DNA of 64,000 nt from positions 434,001 through 498,000 of the forward strand of contig NZ_CP038436.1 of the NCBI RefSeq assembly GCF_004683965.1, written 5' to 3'. The notes below the pieces were generated by a model, which ran no database searches, was not told the DNA's origin, and was given only the letters and a program-made list of their open reading frames with translations. The first letter of the stretch is position 1. Each line of letters starts with the position of its first letter. This DNA is from Nocardioides seonyuensis (GTDB lineage: Bacteria > Actinomycetota > Actinomycetes > Propionibacteriales > Nocardioidaceae). Below, piece after piece: positions 10,385-20,554 of this stretch. The position numbers were made by a program, and so were the translations under genes.

Positions 10385-10418
10385 GGGCGCGCCCTCCCCG
10401 AACGGGGAAGGCGCGCCC
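10385..10418 (-). terminator. Strong GC hairpin downstream of the SDR gene
   Basis: GGGCGCGCC (10385-10393) pairs with GGCGCGCCC (10410-10418), continued by CTCCCC/GGGGAA around a GAAC loop. It lies 44 bp past the stop of the minus-strand SDR gene and 54 bp before the next start. Confidence 0.75.
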
Positions 10419-10461
10419 AGATTACGTGCCGGCACCCAGTGCCGCAGGATTTCGGAGCCGA

Positions 10462-11229
10462 TCAGCCGAGCTTGGCCCCGCCGTCGACGTACAGCGTCTG
10501 CCCGGTGATGTAGGAGGCCTCGTCGCTGCAGAGGAAGGCCGCAGCAGCGGCGATGTCCTCGGGGAAGCCGACGCGGCGCACCGGGTTGTGGTCGGCGTTC
10601 AGCTTGCGGAACTCCTCGACGTCCATCTTGAGGCGCGCCGCCGTGGCGTCGGTCATCTCGGTGGCGATGAAGCCCGGGGCGATGGCGTTGGCGTTGATGC
10701 CGAAGGGGCCGAGCTCGATGCCGAGCGTGCGGGTGAAGCCCTGGATCCCCATCTTGGCCGCGGAGTAGTTGGCCTGGCCGCGGTTGCCGAGCGCGGAGAC
10801 GCTGGAGAGGTTGAGGATCTTGCCGTACTTCTGCTCGACGAAGCGCTTCTGGGCGGCCTTGGTCATGTTGAACGCGCCCTTGAGGTGGACGTTCATGACC
10901 ATGTCCCAGTCGTCCTCGGTCATCTTGAAGAGGAGGTTGTCGCGGGTGATCCCGGCGTTGTTGACCAGGACGTGGATGCCGCCGAGCTCGTCCACCACAC
11001 GCTGCACGGCCGCCTCCGCCGCAGCCGAGTCGGCGACGTCGCAGCCGACGCCGATCGCCTTCGCGTCGCCCTGCAGCTCGATCCGGCCGGCCGCCTCCTG
11101 GGCAGCCCCCTCGTCGAGGTCGAGGATGGCGACCGACGCGCCCTCCGCGGCGAAGCGCTGCGCCGTACCGAAACCGATGCCGCGCGCGGCTCCGGTGATG
11201 ACTGCGACTCTTCCGTCGTAGCGGCCCAT
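10462..11229 (-). CDS. SDR oxidoreductase, 3-oxoacyl-ACP reductase (FabG) type
   Basis: 255 residues from the ATG at 11229, with AAGGAG eight bases upstream. The Rossmann motif is TGAARGIGFG, followed by NNAG, the catalytic Ser in NLSSVSALGNRGQ, and YSAAK (Tyr-x-x-x-Lys). It ends in the FabG-like TGQTLYVDGG. It probably reduces a 3-oxoacyl thioester (ACP or CoA) with NADPH, but FabG-like SDRs have many substrates and no lipid-synthesis neighbours are present. The in-frame extension to 11307 lacks support. Confidence 0.88.
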   Translation of the reverse strand: MGRYDGRVAVITGAARGIGFGTAQRFAAEGASVAILDLDEGAAQEAAGRIELQGDAKAIGVGCDVADSAAAEAAVQRVVDELGGIHVLVNNAGITRDNLLFKMTEDDWDMVMNVHLKGAFNMTKAAQKRFVEQKYGKILNLSSVSALGNRGQANYSAAKMGIQGFTRTLGIELGPFGINANAIAPGFIATEMTDATAARLKMDVEEFRKLNADHNPVRRVGFPEDIAAAAAFLCSDEASYITGQTLYVDGGAKLG

Positions 11230-11359
11230 GGGGATGACTCCTTCTCGGCTGCCTGTGTCCAGGCGCCTGCGTTGGGGGGGGCGTGACTCGTCGCAGGCTA
11301 GTCGCACCTCAGGGTTTTCCCTGTTCCGGACCCCGGGTGCGAGCCGCTACCGTGAACGC

Positions 11360-12421
11360 ATGCTTCGCGGGGGGTTCCGAGCTGCGACCGTCGTCGCCGT
11401 GGTGATGACGTTCGCGATGCTGCTCATCGCGTGGGCCTACGACCTCCCGGTGCGCGACCCCGACGGCGTGTCAGTGCCGACGTGGGTCCGACTCCCCCTC
11501 ATCGTCGCCGCGGCCGTCGCGCTCGACGTCGTGATCCGCTGGGTGGTGCTGCTCCGACGGGAGGAGGTCGGTGGCCTGACGGCGTTGCGCACCGTCGTCC
11601 GTGACCGGTGGCACCGCGACCAGGTGTGGTTCACGGTCAGCGGCCTGGTGGCGTGGTACGCCTCCTACGTCGCGTTCCGCAACCTGAAGAACTACGTGCC
11701 GTTCGTCAACGACCGGCTCTGGGACACCGAGCTCGCCCGGCTCGACCGCCTGCTCTGGCTGGGCAACGACCCCGCGACCGTGCTCCACCACGTGCTGGGC
11801 ACGGGTCTGGCGGCACAGGTCCTGACCGTGGTCTACGTGCTGTGGATCGGGCTGGTGCCGGCGACGCTGGCCATCGCCCTCGTGTGGACGCGGTTCTCCC
11901 GCACCGGGGCCTGGTTCGTCACCGCCGTGTCGATGAACTGGCTCTTCGGGGCGGCCGTCTACTACGCCTTCCCGTCGCTGGGTCCGATCTACTCGGCTCC
12001 CGGCGACTTCGACGACCTCCCCCGCACCTTCAACACGACGATCCAGGAGTGGCTCCTCGAGGACCGGGTCGAGGTCCTCGCCGACCCGTCCGCCACCCAG
12101 GCCGTCCAGACCATCGCGGCGTTCGCCTCCCTGCACGTCGCGATCACGGTGACGCTGTGCCTGTTCCTCGAGATCATCCGGCTCCCGGCCTGGATCCGCG
12201 TCTCCGCCTGGGTCTTCGCCGGCCTGACGGTGCTGTCGACGGTCTACCTCGGCTGGCACTTCTTCGTCGACGTGCTCGGCGGAGTCGTGATCGGGGCCCT
12301 GTCCCTCGCCGTGGCGGCGTGGGCGACCGGCAGCTCGTTGCGGCGACGACCCTACGCCTGGTCGGCGCCGACCGCCGAGCGCAAGCGGCCGGCGTACTCC
12401 CCCGCCTCACCGTCCTCGTAG
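11360..12421 (+). CDS. PAP2-superfamily membrane phosphatase (AUR1/inositolphosphotransferase-like)
   Basis: 353 residues with about six or seven membrane segments. The PAP2 active-site elements are ASLHVAITVTL (motif with the first His) and GWHFFVDVLGG (second His and Asp), as in the PAP2_3 group related to AUR1/IPC synthases. It likely dephosphorylates or transfers a head group on a membrane lipid. The ATG at 11360 precedes the first membrane helix directly. Its last 70 bp overlap the end of the convergent HIT gene. Confidence 0.85.
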   Translation: MLRGGFRAATVVAVVMTFAMLLIAWAYDLPVRDPDGVSVPTWVRLPLIVAAAVALDVVIRWVVLLRREEVGGLTALRTVVRDRWHRDQVWFTVSGLVAWYASYVAFRNLKNYVPFVNDRLWDTELARLDRLLWLGNDPATVLHHVLGTGLAAQVLTVVYVLWIGLVPATLAIALVWTRFSRTGAWFVTAVSMNWLFGAAVYYAFPSLGPIYSAPGDFDDLPRTFNTTIQEWLLEDRVEVLADPSATQAVQTIAAFASLHVAITVTLCLFLEIIRLPAWIRVSAWVFAGLTVLSTVYLGWHFFVDVLGGVVIGALSLAVAAWATGSSLRRRPYAWSAPTAERKRPAYSPASPSS

Positions 12422-12774
12422 CGCGTCCGCGGCCAGAAGAAGCCGCGCAACCCGTCGCCCTTCGTGCGGGGTACGACGTGGAGGTGCAGGTGGGGCACCG
12501 ACTGGCTGACGACGTTGTTCATCGCCACGAACGAACCCTGGGAGCCCAGGGCCGTCGTCATCGCCGTCGCCAGCCGCTGGCCCGCCTCCAGGAACGGGTC
12601 GCGCAGGAACGCCGGCAGGTCGGGCAGGGTCTCCACGTGCTCACGCGGGACGAGCAGCGTGTGTCCCTTGAAGACCGGTCGGGTGTCCAGGAACCCGAGG
12701 ACGTGGTCGGTCTCGAGCACGACCTCGGCGTCGACCTCGCCCGCGACGATGGAGCAGAAGACGCAACCGGTCAT
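12352..12774 (-). CDS. HIT-family nucleotide hydrolase/transferase
   Basis: 140 residues, a standard HIT length. It opens with CVFCSIVAGEV and carries the histidine triad HLHLHVVPR. HIT proteins hydrolyse adenosine nucleotide derivatives such as AMP-NH2 or dinucleoside polyphosphates. The ATG at 12774 is used. The 3' end runs 70 bp into the convergent PAP2 coding region, so both C-termini are encoded on opposite strands of the same DNA. Confidence 0.9.
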   Translation of the reverse strand: MTGCVFCSIVAGEVDAEVVLETDHVLGFLDTRPVFKGHTLLVPREHVETLPDLPAFLRDPFLEAGQRLATAMTTALGSQGSFVAMNNVVSQSVPHLHLHVVPRTKGDGLRGFFWPRTRYEDGEAGEYAGRLRSAVGADQA

Positions 12775-12795
12775 CGGTCCAGTCTGCCTGTCATC

Positions 12796-13764
12796 TCAGC
12801 TCGGGCCCTGGTGCGTCCGCCACCACTTGACGACCGCCTCGGCGCTCTCCCACACCGCCACCAGGGCGGCACCCACGGCGATCGCCAGGGCGAGGCGGTC
12901 CTGACCGGCGCTGCCCAGGTCGACCACGTCGACGAAGGTGGGGTTGATCAGCCGGTCCTCCATCGCCAGCCACGCGACCGGCGCGGAGAAGGCGACCGAT
13001 GTCACGACGGTCCCCGCGGCAACGCCAGCGGTCCAGCCGCGGCGGTACTTCCACACCTCGAGAGCGACGAAGGCAGCGATGGTGAGGAGCAGGAACGGCA
13101 GCCAGCCTGACCACAGGTCGGGATCGAGGATGGCCACGTCGTCACCGTCAGGCCCCTCGACCCAGGAACGGAAGTGCTGGATGACCAGCGCGGCTGCGAC
13201 GACGAGGTTCCATGCGATCGAGCCGACCGTGTCGACGAAGCTCGGGTCTCTCTCACCGACACCCTCGGGAAGGTCGTCCGGCGTCCACGGGGTCGGCTCG
13301 TCGGCATCGACACGCTCGAGGACGGCGAAGACCAGGGTCGTCCAGAAGGCGATCTGCACGGCGGTCGTGATGGCCGCTCCACCGGCGTCGACGATCACCT
13401 GACCGACGGTGCTCTCGTGGTGGTCGAGCACCCGGATCGCGGCGACCACCGTGGCGACCACCGCGGGAACCCAGGTGAGGAGCTGGAGGGTGAGCCTCTT
13501 CCACGTCAGGAAGAACCGAGGACCGATCAGGTGGAGCCGCGCACCGGTGTATCGCGAGGCGAGCGCTGCCGGATCACCCAGCTCGGTGAGTGTCGCGCGC
13601 TCGGCCTCGTCGGCCGGCTCGCCGGCAGCGACACGGCCCTCGATCATGTCGTCGATGGTGCTGCGGAGCTCGTCACCCAGGTCGGCACGGCGATCCTCCG
13701 GCACCTCGCGCAGCATGGCCTGGACGTAGCGCTCGGTGAGCGTGGTGGTCGATGTGGTTGTCAT
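12796..13764 (-). CDS. Membrane protein with N-terminal HAAS-type domain
   Basis: 322 residues. Residues 1-75 form a soluble helical unit (LTERYVQAMLREVPEDRRAD...) typical of the HAAS/permease-prefix domain found with PadR regulators. About six hydrophobic segments follow. The ATG at 13764 overlaps the PadR stop (ATGA), so the two are translationally coupled. HAAS proteins are thought to relay or respond to PadR-controlled signals; the membrane domain's job is unknown. Confidence 0.75.
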   Translation of the reverse strand: MTTTSTTTLTERYVQAMLREVPEDRRADLGDELRSTIDDMIEGRVAAGEPADEAERATLTELGDPAALASRYTGARLHLIGPRFFLTWKRLTLQLLTWVPAVVATVVAAIRVLDHHESTVGQVIVDAGGAAITTAVQIAFWTTLVFAVLERVDADEPTPWTPDDLPEGVGERDPSFVDTVGSIAWNLVVAAALVIQHFRSWVEGPDGDDVAILDPDLWSGWLPFLLLTIAAFVALEVWKYRRGWTAGVAAGTVVTSVAFSAPVAWLAMEDRLINPTFVDVVDLGSAGQDRLALAIAVGAALVAVWESAEAVVKWWRTHQGPS

Positions 13765-14102
13765 GCTTCCTCCCCCATGAGGCTGGTGAACGAGTCCTGC
13801 ACGGCTCGCATGTCTTCAAGGAGCAGGTGCAGCACCTGCTCGCCCTTCGCACTGGTCCGGTAGACCTTGCGCGGCCGGCTCTCCTCGGTGTTCCACTCGC
13901 TGGTGAGCAGCCCCTGGTCCTCGAGGCGCCTCAGCAGCGGGTAGAGCGTGTTGGCGTCCACCGGGAACCGGTGCTCGGCCATCTGCTGGAGCAGGCCATA
14001 GCCGTAGCCGGGCTCGCGCAGCGCGATCAGGCTGGCCACCACCACGGTGCCGCGACGCAGCTCCTGCAGGTGGGTCCTGATGATGTCCTCGGCGGTTGCC
14101 AT
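13761..14102 (-). CDS. PadR-family transcriptional regulator
   Basis: 113 residues from the ATG at 14102; a GTG six bases upstream is a weaker alternative. It has the short PadR winged helix: LRRGTVVVASLIALREPGYG then YGLLQQMAE, and the wing VDANTLYPLLRRLEDQGLL. PadR repressors typically control a co-transcribed membrane protein, here the HAAS protein with a 4-bp overlap. It is divergent from the MSMEG_6728-like gene across 88 bp. Confidence 0.9.
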   Translation of the reverse strand: MATAEDIIRTHLQELRRGTVVVASLIALREPGYGYGLLQQMAEHRFPVDANTLYPLLRRLEDQGLLTSEWNTEESRPRKVYRTSAKGEQVLHLLLEDMRAVQDSFTSLMGEEA

Positions 14103-14190
14103 GCCCACACATTACTGTGTCTCACACACCAATGCAACAGTCCACAGCATCGTGCGGTATAGCCTCCGTCGTCGTGGATACCGTCGCACG

Positions 14191-14811
14191 GTGCAGACGT
14201 TCCTCCCCTACGCCGACTTCGAGCGCTCGGCACGCGCGCTCGACCCCAAGCGTCTGGGCAAGCAGCGCGTGGAGACCATCCAGGTCGTGCGCGCGCTGAC
14301 GGTGCCGGGCTACGGCTGGGCAAACCACCCCGCCACCTTGATGTGGAAGGGCTTCGAGGAGGCTCTCGGGCGCTACGGCTTCGTGTGCTGCGAGGTGTGG
14401 ACCGAGATGGGGTTCGGCGACACCTGTGCCGCCACGATCGCCACCGACCTGGCTGCCGCAGGTGTGGACCGGGTGCGCAGCCAGGACGAGCTGGCTTCCG
14501 CCGACGCACTGCCGCCGTGGCTCGGCGACGAGGACCTGCACCGCAGCCACCGCTCCGCTCTGCTGCGCAAGGACCCCGACCACTACCGCAGCCAGTTCAC
14601 CGACGTCCCGGACGACCTTCCCTACGTGTGGCCGGTCCGCTCTGCCGCCGTCGTCGAGGCAGAGCGGCGACGCGCCGAGAACGTCGTACGTCGCGCGCAG
14701 CGAGCCGCCGAGCGCGCGCAGGAGGAGGCAGAGCGCCAGCACCGCCGACGCAGCCGGGCCGCCAAGCGTGCGTGGGAGACCCGCCGACGCAACGCCCGGG
14801 ACACGCCGTGA
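14191..14811 (+). CDS. MSMEG_6728-family protein
   Basis: 206 residues from a GTG at 14191. The N-terminal 140 residues match my memory of the actinobacterial MSMEG_6728 family: MQTFLPYADFERSARALDPK, RLGKQRVETIQVVRAL, the WANHPATLMWKG segment and RSHRSALLRKDPDHY. The fold may relate to pyrimidine-dimer glycosylase-like proteins, which is inference. The tail (about residues 145-206) is an Arg/Ala/Glu-rich helical, probably coiled-coil or nucleic-acid-binding extension. Function unknown. Confidence 0.8.
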   Translation: MQTFLPYADFERSARALDPKRLGKQRVETIQVVRALTVPGYGWANHPATLMWKGFEEALGRYGFVCCEVWTEMGFGDTCAATIATDLAAAGVDRVRSQDELASADALPPWLGDEDLHRSHRSALLRKDPDHYRSQFTDVPDDLPYVWPVRSAAVVEAERRRAENVVRRAQRAAERAQEEAERQHRRRSRAAKRAWETRRRNARDTP

Positions 14812-14822
14812 AGGCGTGACGA

Positions 14823-14850
14823 CTCAGCGCATCCGGCTCAGCGCATCCGG
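14823..14850. repeat. 14-bp tandem duplication at a gene end
   Basis: CTCAGCGCATCCGG occurs twice head-to-tail at 14823-14836 and 14837-14850. The second copy contains the stop codon of the minus-strand secreted-protein gene. It probably arose by slippage. Confidence 0.8.
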
Positions 14851-15230
14851 AGCGTGCGCGACTTGCCGGGCCCGGCGATCTTCTTCACCGTCACGGTGAA
14901 GCGGTCACCACCGCGGGTGTCCCGCCGCGAGCGGTCGATCTCGACGTCGCCGTCGTCGTCGGCTGTGCGGACGGTCTGCAGGAAGCGCTCGCCGTCGTGC
15001 CTGAGGGTGACGCGCCACCTGGTGCCCTGCAGCGCCTCGTCGATGTCGACCTCGACCTTGAAGCGGCCGTCTTCCTTCTCCACGGAGAAGTCGACCCTCG
15101 CCTCGGCGACGCGGAAGTCGCGCTGCCGCTCCACGTCTGCCAGGGCGGGCGCCGGGGCGGCGAGGGCAAGCGGTGAGCCGATCACGGCGGTGACGGCGAC
15201 GGCGGCGGTACGGCGAGCGTTGTGGAACAT
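14838..15230 (-). CDS. Small secreted hypothetical protein
   Basis: 130 residues from the ATG at 15230, preceded by AGGAG. A signal peptide (MFHNARRTAAVAVTAVIGSP...) ends near APALA. The mature part is charged and predicted beta-rich, with alternating Lys/Asp strands (RFKVEVDIDEALQGTRWRVT) and no cysteines or catalytic motif. It is probably exported and soluble. I do not recognise a family. Confidence 0.7.
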   Translation of the reverse strand: MFHNARRTAAVAVTAVIGSPLALAAPAPALADVERQRDFRVAEARVDFSVEKEDGRFKVEVDIDEALQGTRWRVTLRHDGERFLQTVRTADDDGDVEIDRSRRDTRGGDRFTVTVKKIAGPGKSRTLRMR

Positions 15231-15418
15231 CGGGGTTCTCCTCGTCTGGGGGTCCTGAGTGCTGTACCACCCCGGCGCCGTGTCATGAGTCGGACCCGAA
15301 CGGAGACGACGTGAATCGGGTGGTCTGGTGGCTCCGGCGTCACCCCCAAGGTGGCGGCACACGACATCGGCCGGCGACGAATCCATGTCGGATGCCGCCA
15401 GAGTCAGGGCCCTCGAGC

Positions 15419-16051
15419 TCAGACGGCGCTGGGTGTCGGCACGTCGGGCAGCGACGACGGAAGGCCGCCCTCGTAGAGGTCGAGCATGTCCTCGGCACCG
15501 CGCAGCGCCTCAACGACGCAGGGCGCGGGAGCGGCGTACAGGGTCGGGAAGTCGCGCTCACCACGCTCGGGGTCGACGCTCCAGGCCAGCCGCTCGTCAC
15601 CGAGCGAGAACTGCGCATCGACACCTTCCTTGTTGCCACGAGGGTCCAGGCGGTGCCACGCACCGCGCAGGTGCACCGCCACGAGCCCGTGGACGACCAG
15701 GCCGTCGCTGCCGTCGTCGAGCAGCTGGTAGCACAGGGCGGTCGGCACTCCCTGGGAGCGCAGCAGCGCAGTGAGCAGGTGGGACTTGGCGTAGCACAGC
15801 CCCACGCGGTGCTCGAGCACCTCGGACGCGGTCAGCGTGACGCGCCGGTCCTGGGCGTCGAACGAGTGGTCGACCTCGTCACGCACCCAGGTGAACGCCG
15901 CCTCGGCGAGCTCCTCGGGCGAACCTGTTCGGCCACGGAGCTCTCGCCCCAGCTCGACGACGGCCGGGTGGTCGGCCTGGATGATGTCGTCCGATCCCAG
16001 GAACCCCGTGGGATCGGCGTCGTCGAGCTGGGGCGAGGACGCGTCGGTCAT
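15419..16051 (-). CDS. Transglutaminase-like (cysteine-protease fold) domain protein
   Basis: 210 residues from the ATG at 16051. It shows the transglutaminase core: Cys in EHRVGLCYAKSHLLTALLRS, His in VVHGLVAVHL, and Asp in HRLDPRGNKEG. Proteins of this cytoplasmic single-domain type are often proteases or amidases of unknown substrate and not cross-linkers. No signal peptide is present. It starts 17 bp from the katG stop in the same direction. The longer frame to 16228 is shadow sequence from katG. Confidence 0.85.
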   Translation of the reverse strand: MTDASSPQLDDADPTGFLGSDDIIQADHPAVVELGRELRGRTGSPEELAEAAFTWVRDEVDHSFDAQDRRVTLTASEVLEHRVGLCYAKSHLLTALLRSQGVPTALCYQLLDDGSDGLVVHGLVAVHLRGAWHRLDPRGNKEGVDAQFSLGDERLAWSVDPERGERDFPTLYAAPAPCVVEALRGAEDMLDLYEGGLPSSLPDVPTPSAV

Positions 16052-16068
16052 GCGCTCGAGGCTAGGCC

Positions 16069-18838
<2,770 letters not shown>

Positions 18839-18858
18839 GCAACCACCATCTCGCCTTT

Positions 18859-18875
18859 ACTTGAACAATTCAAGT
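18859..18875. promoter_or_regulatory. Putative FurA operator
   Basis: A perfect 7-3-7 palindrome, ACTTGAA-CAA-TTCAAGT, in an A/T-rich patch 21 bp upstream of the furA ATG. Size, A/T content and position match FurA boxes upstream of furA-katG in other actinobacteria (family knowledge). Occupancy is inferred. Confidence 0.65.
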
Positions 18876-18928
18876 TGGAGCGCGAACTCATTCGGCGAGC
18901 CAGTCCATGTGTGCGACCTTGCTGGTCG

Positions 18929-19192
18929 TCAGGCGAGGGAGAGGAAGAGCTTCTCCATCTTCTTCACGTCGACGCTGTCCATGTCGTCACCGTTGCTCAG
19001 GCACTGCTGGAGCCCGGTCGCGACGATGGCGAAGCCGGCCCGGTCAAGGGCTCGCGAGACGGCGGCGAGCTGGGTGACGACGTCCTCGCAGTCGCGCCCG
19101 TCCTCGAGCATGCGCAGCACACCGTCGAGCTGGCCTCGGGCACGCTTGATGCGGTTGATGACCGGGGTCATCTCGTTCGGGTCCAGCTCCAT
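18929..19192 (-). CDS. CsoR/RcnR (DUF156) family repressor, CstR-like persulfide sensor
   Basis: 87 residues, all-helical. It has INRIKRARGQLDGVLRMLED with Cys35, and VATGLQQCLSNGDD with Cys64. Copper-sensing CsoR has His four residues before the second Cys; here that residue is Gly60, so the metal triad is incomplete, as in persulfide-sensing CstR, where only the two Cys matter. The ATG overlaps the DUF302 stop (ATGA). With the sulfur-handling genes next to it, a CstR role is the best inference. Three palindromes at 20026-20134 are its likely operators. Confidence 0.82.
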   Translation of the reverse strand: MELDPNEMTPVINRIKRARGQLDGVLRMLEDGRDCEDVVTQLAAVSRALDRAGFAIVATGLQQCLSNGDDMDSVDVKKMEKLFLSLA

Positions 19193-19602
19193 CAGTTGTC
19201 TCCCTCGTTGGCGTCAAGAGACGCGAGTGCAGCAGTGATCCGCTGCTTGGCGTCGGCGGCGACGGCGTGCAGCGCCTCGTTGTCGGCAAGACCCATCATG
19301 GCGTCGGGGTCGAACGCCTCCACGACCGTGGTGGTGTCGTCCACCGCTCGTACGACGACGTTGCACGGCAGGACCGCGGCGATGGACGGCTCGGCGGTGA
19401 GCGCCTCGTAGGCCAGCGCCGGCCGGCAGGCACCCAGGATGACCTGCGGCGCAACATCGACGTCGAGCTTGGCCTTCAGGGTGGCCTTCAGGTCGATCTC
19501 GGTGAGGATGCCGAACCCCTGCTCACCGAGCGCCGTCCGGACCGCCTCGACGGCGTCGTCGTACGGCTGGGTCAGCGTGGTGGAGATGGTGTAGTCGCTC
19601 AT
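19192..19602 (-). CDS. DUF302 domain protein
   Basis: 136 residues from the ATG at 19602, which overlaps the thioredoxin stop (ATGA). The DUF302 core is visible: TALGEQGFGILTEIDLKATL, VILGACRPALAYEALTAEPS and LPCNVVVRAVDD. One Cys lies in GACRP and one in LPCNV. DUF302 proteins are common beside sulfur-oxidation, rhodanese and thioredoxin genes, but their activity is not established. It is the middle gene of a tight three-gene operon. Confidence 0.88.
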   Translation of the reverse strand: MSDYTISTTLTQPYDDAVEAVRTALGEQGFGILTEIDLKATLKAKLDVDVAPQVILGACRPALAYEALTAEPSIAAVLPCNVVVRAVDDTTTVVEAFDPDAMMGLADNEALHAVAADAKQRITAALASLDANEGDN

Positions 19603-19964
19603 CAGGCGCTCCTCCTGCTCTGCTCGGCCAGGGCGGCCTCGACGTCGAGGTCCCGCACGGCGGCGATGACCTGGTCCAACGCCGGGGCGGGAAGCGCGCC
19701 GGGCTGGGAGAACACCATGGTGCCACCCTTGAACGCCATCAGGGTCGGGATCGAGCTGATGTGCGCAGCAGAGGCCAGAGTCTGCTCGGCCTCCGTGTCC
19801 ACCTTGCCGAAGACGATGTCCGGGTGGGCCTCGGACGCCTTCTCGTAGACCGGCGCGAACATCCGGCACGGGCCGCACCAGGAGGCCCAGAAGTCGACGA
19901 AGACGATGTCGTTGCTGGTGACGGTGCTCTCGAAGTTCTCGGCACCGAGGTCGATGGTTGCCAT
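19602..19964 (-). CDS. Thioredoxin family protein
   Basis: 120 residues. The active site FWASWCGPCRM gives Cys30 and Cys33, and the cis-proline is in SSIPTLMAFKGG. The ATG at 19964 has GGAGGAG just upstream; the in-frame ATG at 19979 would place that sequence inside the gene, so 19964 is preferred. It is the first gene of the Trx-DUF302-CstR operon. In this setting it probably reduces persulfides or regenerates sulfurtransferases (inference). Confidence 0.92.
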   Translation of the reverse strand: MATIDLGAENFESTVTSNDIVFVDFWASWCGPCRMFAPVYEKASEAHPDIVFGKVDTEAEQTLASAAHISSIPTLMAFKGGTMVFSQPGALPAPALDQVIAAVRDLDVEAALAEQSRRSA

Positions 19965-20025
19965 CCGGCTCTCCTCCATGGGTGTGGGAACGGCTCCTCA
20001 CTTGGGGCCTGCCAGCACAACCAGC

Positions 20026-20041
20026 ATACCCCCGGCGGTAT
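20026..20041. promoter_or_regulatory. CstR/CsoR-type operator, site 1
   Basis: ATACC-CCCGGC-GGTAT, a perfect 5-6-5 palindrome 62 bp upstream of the thioredoxin ATG. It is the first of three sites with identical spacing in this intergenic region, matching the A/T-edged, G-tract palindromes known for CsoR-family repressors. Confidence 0.7.
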
Positions 20042-20083
20042 TCCACCGGGCCTGCCCCGACGGGACCTGCGCCGACTTGAGGA

Positions 20084-20099
20084 ATACCCCCGGGGGTGT
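20084..20099. promoter_or_regulatory. CstR/CsoR-type operator, site 2
   Basis: ATACC-CCCGGG-GGTGT, a 5-6-5 palindrome with one mismatch in the outer arm; its centre CCCCCGGGGG is fully symmetric. It lies centrally between the two divergent operons. Confidence 0.65.
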
Positions 20100-20118
20100 C
20101 TAGGTTGTGACTCGTCGA

Positions 20119-20134
20119 ATACCCGGTGAGGTAT
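20119..20134. promoter_or_regulatory. CstR/CsoR-type operator, site 3
   Basis: ATACC-CGGTGA-GGTAT, a perfect 5-6-5 palindrome 47 bp upstream of the rhodanese ATG, well placed to cover that promoter. Confidence 0.7.
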
Positions 20135-20180
20135 CGGGTGCCGACTTTTCACCCGCAGTCCCCAGGAAGGTCCAGGATTC

Positions 20181-20513
20181 ATGAGCAGGTCCACCCCCGA
20201 GATCGACGTCGCGCGGCTGGCCGAGGCGGCTGAGCAGCAGGCGACCGTGATCGATGTCCGGGAGCCGGGCGAGTACGTCGCCGGCCACGTGCCCGGCGCG
20301 CAGCTGGTGCCGATGGGCCAGCTGCCGTCCCGGCTTGCAGAGATCGAGCGGACCCGTCCGGTCTACGTCGTGTGCGCGAGCGGCAACCGCAGCGCCGCCA
20401 TGACCGACCTGCTGGTCGCCAGTGGGTACGACGCCTACTCGGTGGCCGGCGGCACCGCGGCCTGGGCACGCTCCGGCCGACCCGTCGAGACCGGCGCCCC
20501 CACCAGCCGATGA
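20181..20513 (+). CDS. Single-domain rhodanese sulfurtransferase
   Basis: 110 residues. It has VIDVREPGEYVAGHVPGA and the active-site loop CASGNRS with catalytic Cys65. Such proteins carry sulfane sulfur between donors (thiosulfate, persulfides) and acceptors. AGGAAGG precedes the ATG at 20181. Its stop overlaps an in-frame ATG of the next gene. It is the first gene of the operon that faces the CstR operon and probably passes sulfur to the downstream CstB-like protein. Confidence 0.92.
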   Translation: MSRSTPEIDVARLAEAAEQQATVIDVREPGEYVAGHVPGAQLVPMGQLPSRLAEIERTRPVYVVCASGNRSAAMTDLLVASGYDAYSVAGGTAAWARSGRPVETGAPTSR

Positions 20514-20554
20514 CGTCCGACAGCCCGACCACCCGCTCCACGACTGGGGGCACC

